Source: Alistipes sp.
GTDB taxonomy: Bacteria > Bacteroidota > Bacteroidia > Bacteroidales > Rikenellaceae
Length of the DNA stretch: 64,000 nucleotides
Assembly: GCA_022767745.1 (NCBI GenBank)
Contig: JALENN010000011.1
Span: forward strand, 22,054 to 86,053
Reading direction: 5' to 3'
The notes below the pieces were generated by a model. The model was not told the DNA's origin. It was given only the letters and a program-made list of their open reading frames with translations, and ran no database searches. Positions 62,582 to 64,000 of the stretch are shown piece after piece. Position numbers and translations under genes: made by a program. Position 1 is the first letter of the stretch. Each line of letters opens with the position of its first letter.

Positions 62582-62679
62582 GCGTTCCCGCGCCGCGCGA
62601 TTCATCGGCCGACGGCGGGTTCCGGTGAGCGTTTTCGGCGGTTGGGAAAATTATCCCCCGCCTCAGCCGCCCGTCCGCA

Positions 62680-62687
62680 TACTTTTG
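62680..62687 (+). promoter_or_regulatory. -7 element of the efflux adaptor operon
   Basis: TACTTTTG, 25 nt before the ATG at 62713; no clear -33 box. Confidence 0.45.
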
Positions 62688-62712
62688 CACACCGGAAACA
62701 AAATACCTCACG

Positions 62713-63774
62713 ATGAACGTAAGAATCTTATTTTTCTCCATCCTGCTGCTCGCGGCATCATGCTCGGGGCGGCAGGCCGCACCCGAGCCGAAGCTCCTCG
62801 TGGAGACCGCCCGCGCCGAGGAGTTCGAGACCGCACCCACGCGCGAATTCCCCTTCATTTCAAAACCGCTGCGCACATCCACCCTGTCGTTCCGCGTTTC
62901 GGGCCCCGTCGAGACCTTCGACGTCTATGCCGGAAACAGCTACGCATGCGGCGATGTCATCGCGGCCATCGACCCGCGCGACTTCCGCCTGCGCTTCGAG
63001 AATGCCGAAGCCGCCTACCGCCAGGCTCTCGCCGACTACGAGCGCATAGCGGCCCTCTACGAGAAGGACAACCTGCCCGCCAGCAGCTACGAAACGGCAC
63101 GCGCCGCATGGGTCGCCGCCGAGACGGCACGCGACGCCGCCCTCAACGCCCTCAACGACACGCAGCTGACCGCACCCTTCGACGGATATGTGGGCGAGGT
63201 ATACATCGAGCGCTTCCAGGACGTAAGGGCCTCGCAGCCCGTAGTGACGCTTACCGACATCTCGTCGCTGCGTATCGAGGTGTATGTCACGCAGGAGATA
63301 GCCATGCAGGCCGGCTCGCTCAGGGAGGTAGAACTCGAGTTCGACCACGCCCCGGGTCAGACATTCCGCGCCAGGGTTGTGGAGTGCGCCCGCAGCACCA
63401 CCCCCAACAACCTCTCGTACCTGCTCACGGCACTGCTGCCCAACCCCGACGGGGCGCTGCCCGCGGGTCTCTCGGGACGCGTACGCCTCGATCTGCCCGA
63501 GGCGTCGGTCAAGACGGTGGCCATACCCCAGAAGGCGGTGTGCCACTCGTCCAACTCGGGCGACTACGTATGGACCGTCGATCCCGCCACGGGATATGTC
63601 TCGCGCCGCAGTATCGTCTTCGGCGACCTGCTGCCCGACGGCCGCATAGCCGTCGAGCAGGGCATAGCCTCGGGCGATGTCGTCGCCGTGAGCGGCATGC
63701 GCTTCCTCGAGGAGGGCAAGGCCGTAGAGACCGTCGGCAGCGGCAAGGCAAACCAAACCCCGACGGCGTCATGA
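62713..63774 (+). CDS. RND efflux periplasmic adaptor (membrane fusion protein)
   Basis: 353 residues. Lipobox LLLAASC. HlyD-type order: beta-barrel strand (FRVSGPVETFDVYAGNSYAC), biotinyl-lipoyl half motif (GDVIAAIDPRDF), alpha hairpin (about 95-150), second lipoyl half (LTAPFDGYVGEVYIERFQDV), beta barrel and membrane-proximal domain (VPAIP-like VAIPQKAV, VVAVSGMRFLEEG). It links an inner-membrane RND pump to an outer-membrane TolC-type channel, both presumably beyond the window. The TetR gene overlaps its stop by 4 nt. Confidence 0.92.
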   Translation: MNVRILFFSILLLAASCSGRQAAPEPKLLVETARAEEFETAPTREFPFISKPLRTSTLSFRVSGPVETFDVYAGNSYACGDVIAAIDPRDFRLRFENAEAAYRQALADYERIAALYEKDNLPASSYETARAAWVAAETARDAALNALNDTQLTAPFDGYVGEVYIERFQDVRASQPVVTLTDISSLRIEVYVTQEIAMQAGSLREVELEFDHAPGQTFRARVVECARSTTPNNLSYLLTALLPNPDGALPAGLSGRVRLDLPEASVKTVAIPQKAVCHSSNSGDYVWTVDPATGYVSRRSIVFGDLLPDGRIAVEQGIASGDVVAVSGMRFLEEGKAVETVGSGKANQTPTAS

Positions 63775-64000
63775 AACAGCGTATCATCGACTGCACTCTC
63801 GGCCAGATCGGCGAATACGGCCTGCGCAACCTGACAATGGATGCCGTCGCCGCCGAGATGCACATATCCAAGCGCACGCTCTACATACACTTCGCCAGCA
63901 AGGACATACTGCTCGAGGCCTGCATATCGGAGTGGCTGCTGAGAAAACGGCTGCTCGTGACCACGGGCGGCAACATGATCGACGAACTGTGCGCCCTCTA
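63771..64000 (+). CDS. TetR family transcriptional regulator (3' end cut by window edge)
   Basis: 76 codons are visible. The helix-turn-helix is complete: LTMDAVAAEMHISKRTLYIH, then FASKDILLEACI, matching the TetR_N pattern. The ligand domain is outside the window. The start ATG at 63771 overlaps the adaptor stop (ATGA), so it is co-translated and probably regulates this efflux operon. Confidence 0.9.
   Translation, partial: MKQRIIDCTLGQIGEYGLRNLTMDAVAAEMHISKRTLYIHFASKDILLEACISEWLLRKRLLVTTGGNMIDELCAL

Noticed and set aside
1..64000. CRISPR arrays, insertion sequences, integrases, rRNA
   Set aside because: No regularly spaced direct repeats, transposase or integrase motifs, or rRNA segments were seen on reading the window.

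Overview
The window is from a GC-rich member of the Bacteroidales, most likely Rikenellaceae (Alistipes or a close relative). The evidence is the Bacteroidetes-type promoters (TTTG, about 20 nt, TAnnTTTG), PorX of the type IX secretion regulatory system, the MurF-alanine racemase fusion, families largely confined to Bacteroidetes (DUF4493, PCMD, DUF4837, DUF2851, DUF4886, GSCFA), and many lipoproteins and outer-membrane barrels. No rRNA, insertion sequence, prophage or CRISPR array was seen. There is one tRNA (Arg, anticodon ACG).

Layout. 1-4.8 kb (minus strand): a DsbD-type reductase cut by the window edge, tsaE, porX and a NUDIX hydrolase. 4.8-7.0 kb: a secreted S9 peptidase. 7.2-17.2 kb: an eight-gene accessory operon of surface type: a fimbrillin-like lipoprotein, three DUF4493 lipoproteins (one also carrying a PCMD domain), two paralogous beta-barrel proteins, a second PCMD lipoprotein, and a class A beta-lactamase translationally coupled to the end. 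17.4-18.1 kb: a zeta-toxin-like kinase with a 51-residue partner. 18.3-26.1 kb: superoxide dismutase, GreA, a DUF4837 lipoprotein, a polysaccharide deacetylase with UbiX, EF-P, and a His-rich small membrane protein with a TonB-dependent receptor. 26.1-34.4 kb: MntP, a thioredoxin-like lipoprotein, tRNA-Arg, an iron alcohol dehydrogenase and a metF-metH pair. 34.5-49.2 kb: a long minus-strand run of housekeeping genes (YhcH-type protein, membrane-anchored EEP phosphatase, rhomboid, MutL, DnaJ, GrpE, RsmI-like methylase, MurF-Alr, MutS2, MCE lipid transporter, cell-wall amidase). 49.3-56.1 kb: an LptD-like gene broken by an in-frame TGA, DUF4886, an ABC-F ATPase and GSCFA. 56.2-59.6 kb: a degenerate phosphatase-superfamily protein, SufE, SufT-like and DUF2851. 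59.7-64 kb: an outer-membrane barrel, a DUF4136 lipoprotein with a barrel partner, and an RND efflux adaptor with a TetR regulator cut by the window edge.

The strongest candidate for an undescribed system is the 7.2-17.2 kb operon. It pairs several modular lipoproteins with two barrels, and in three of its genes the 3' part is visibly AT-richer than the 5' part. That looks like exchange of C-terminal modules on a conserved anchor, as expected for variable surface adhesins or appendage tips. Its function is not known from the sequence. Other points worth checking are the interrupted LptD-like gene, the kinase-small protein pair, a perfect 18-bp palindrome at the mntP transcript start, and a phosphatase-fold protein that appears to have lost several metal ligands.
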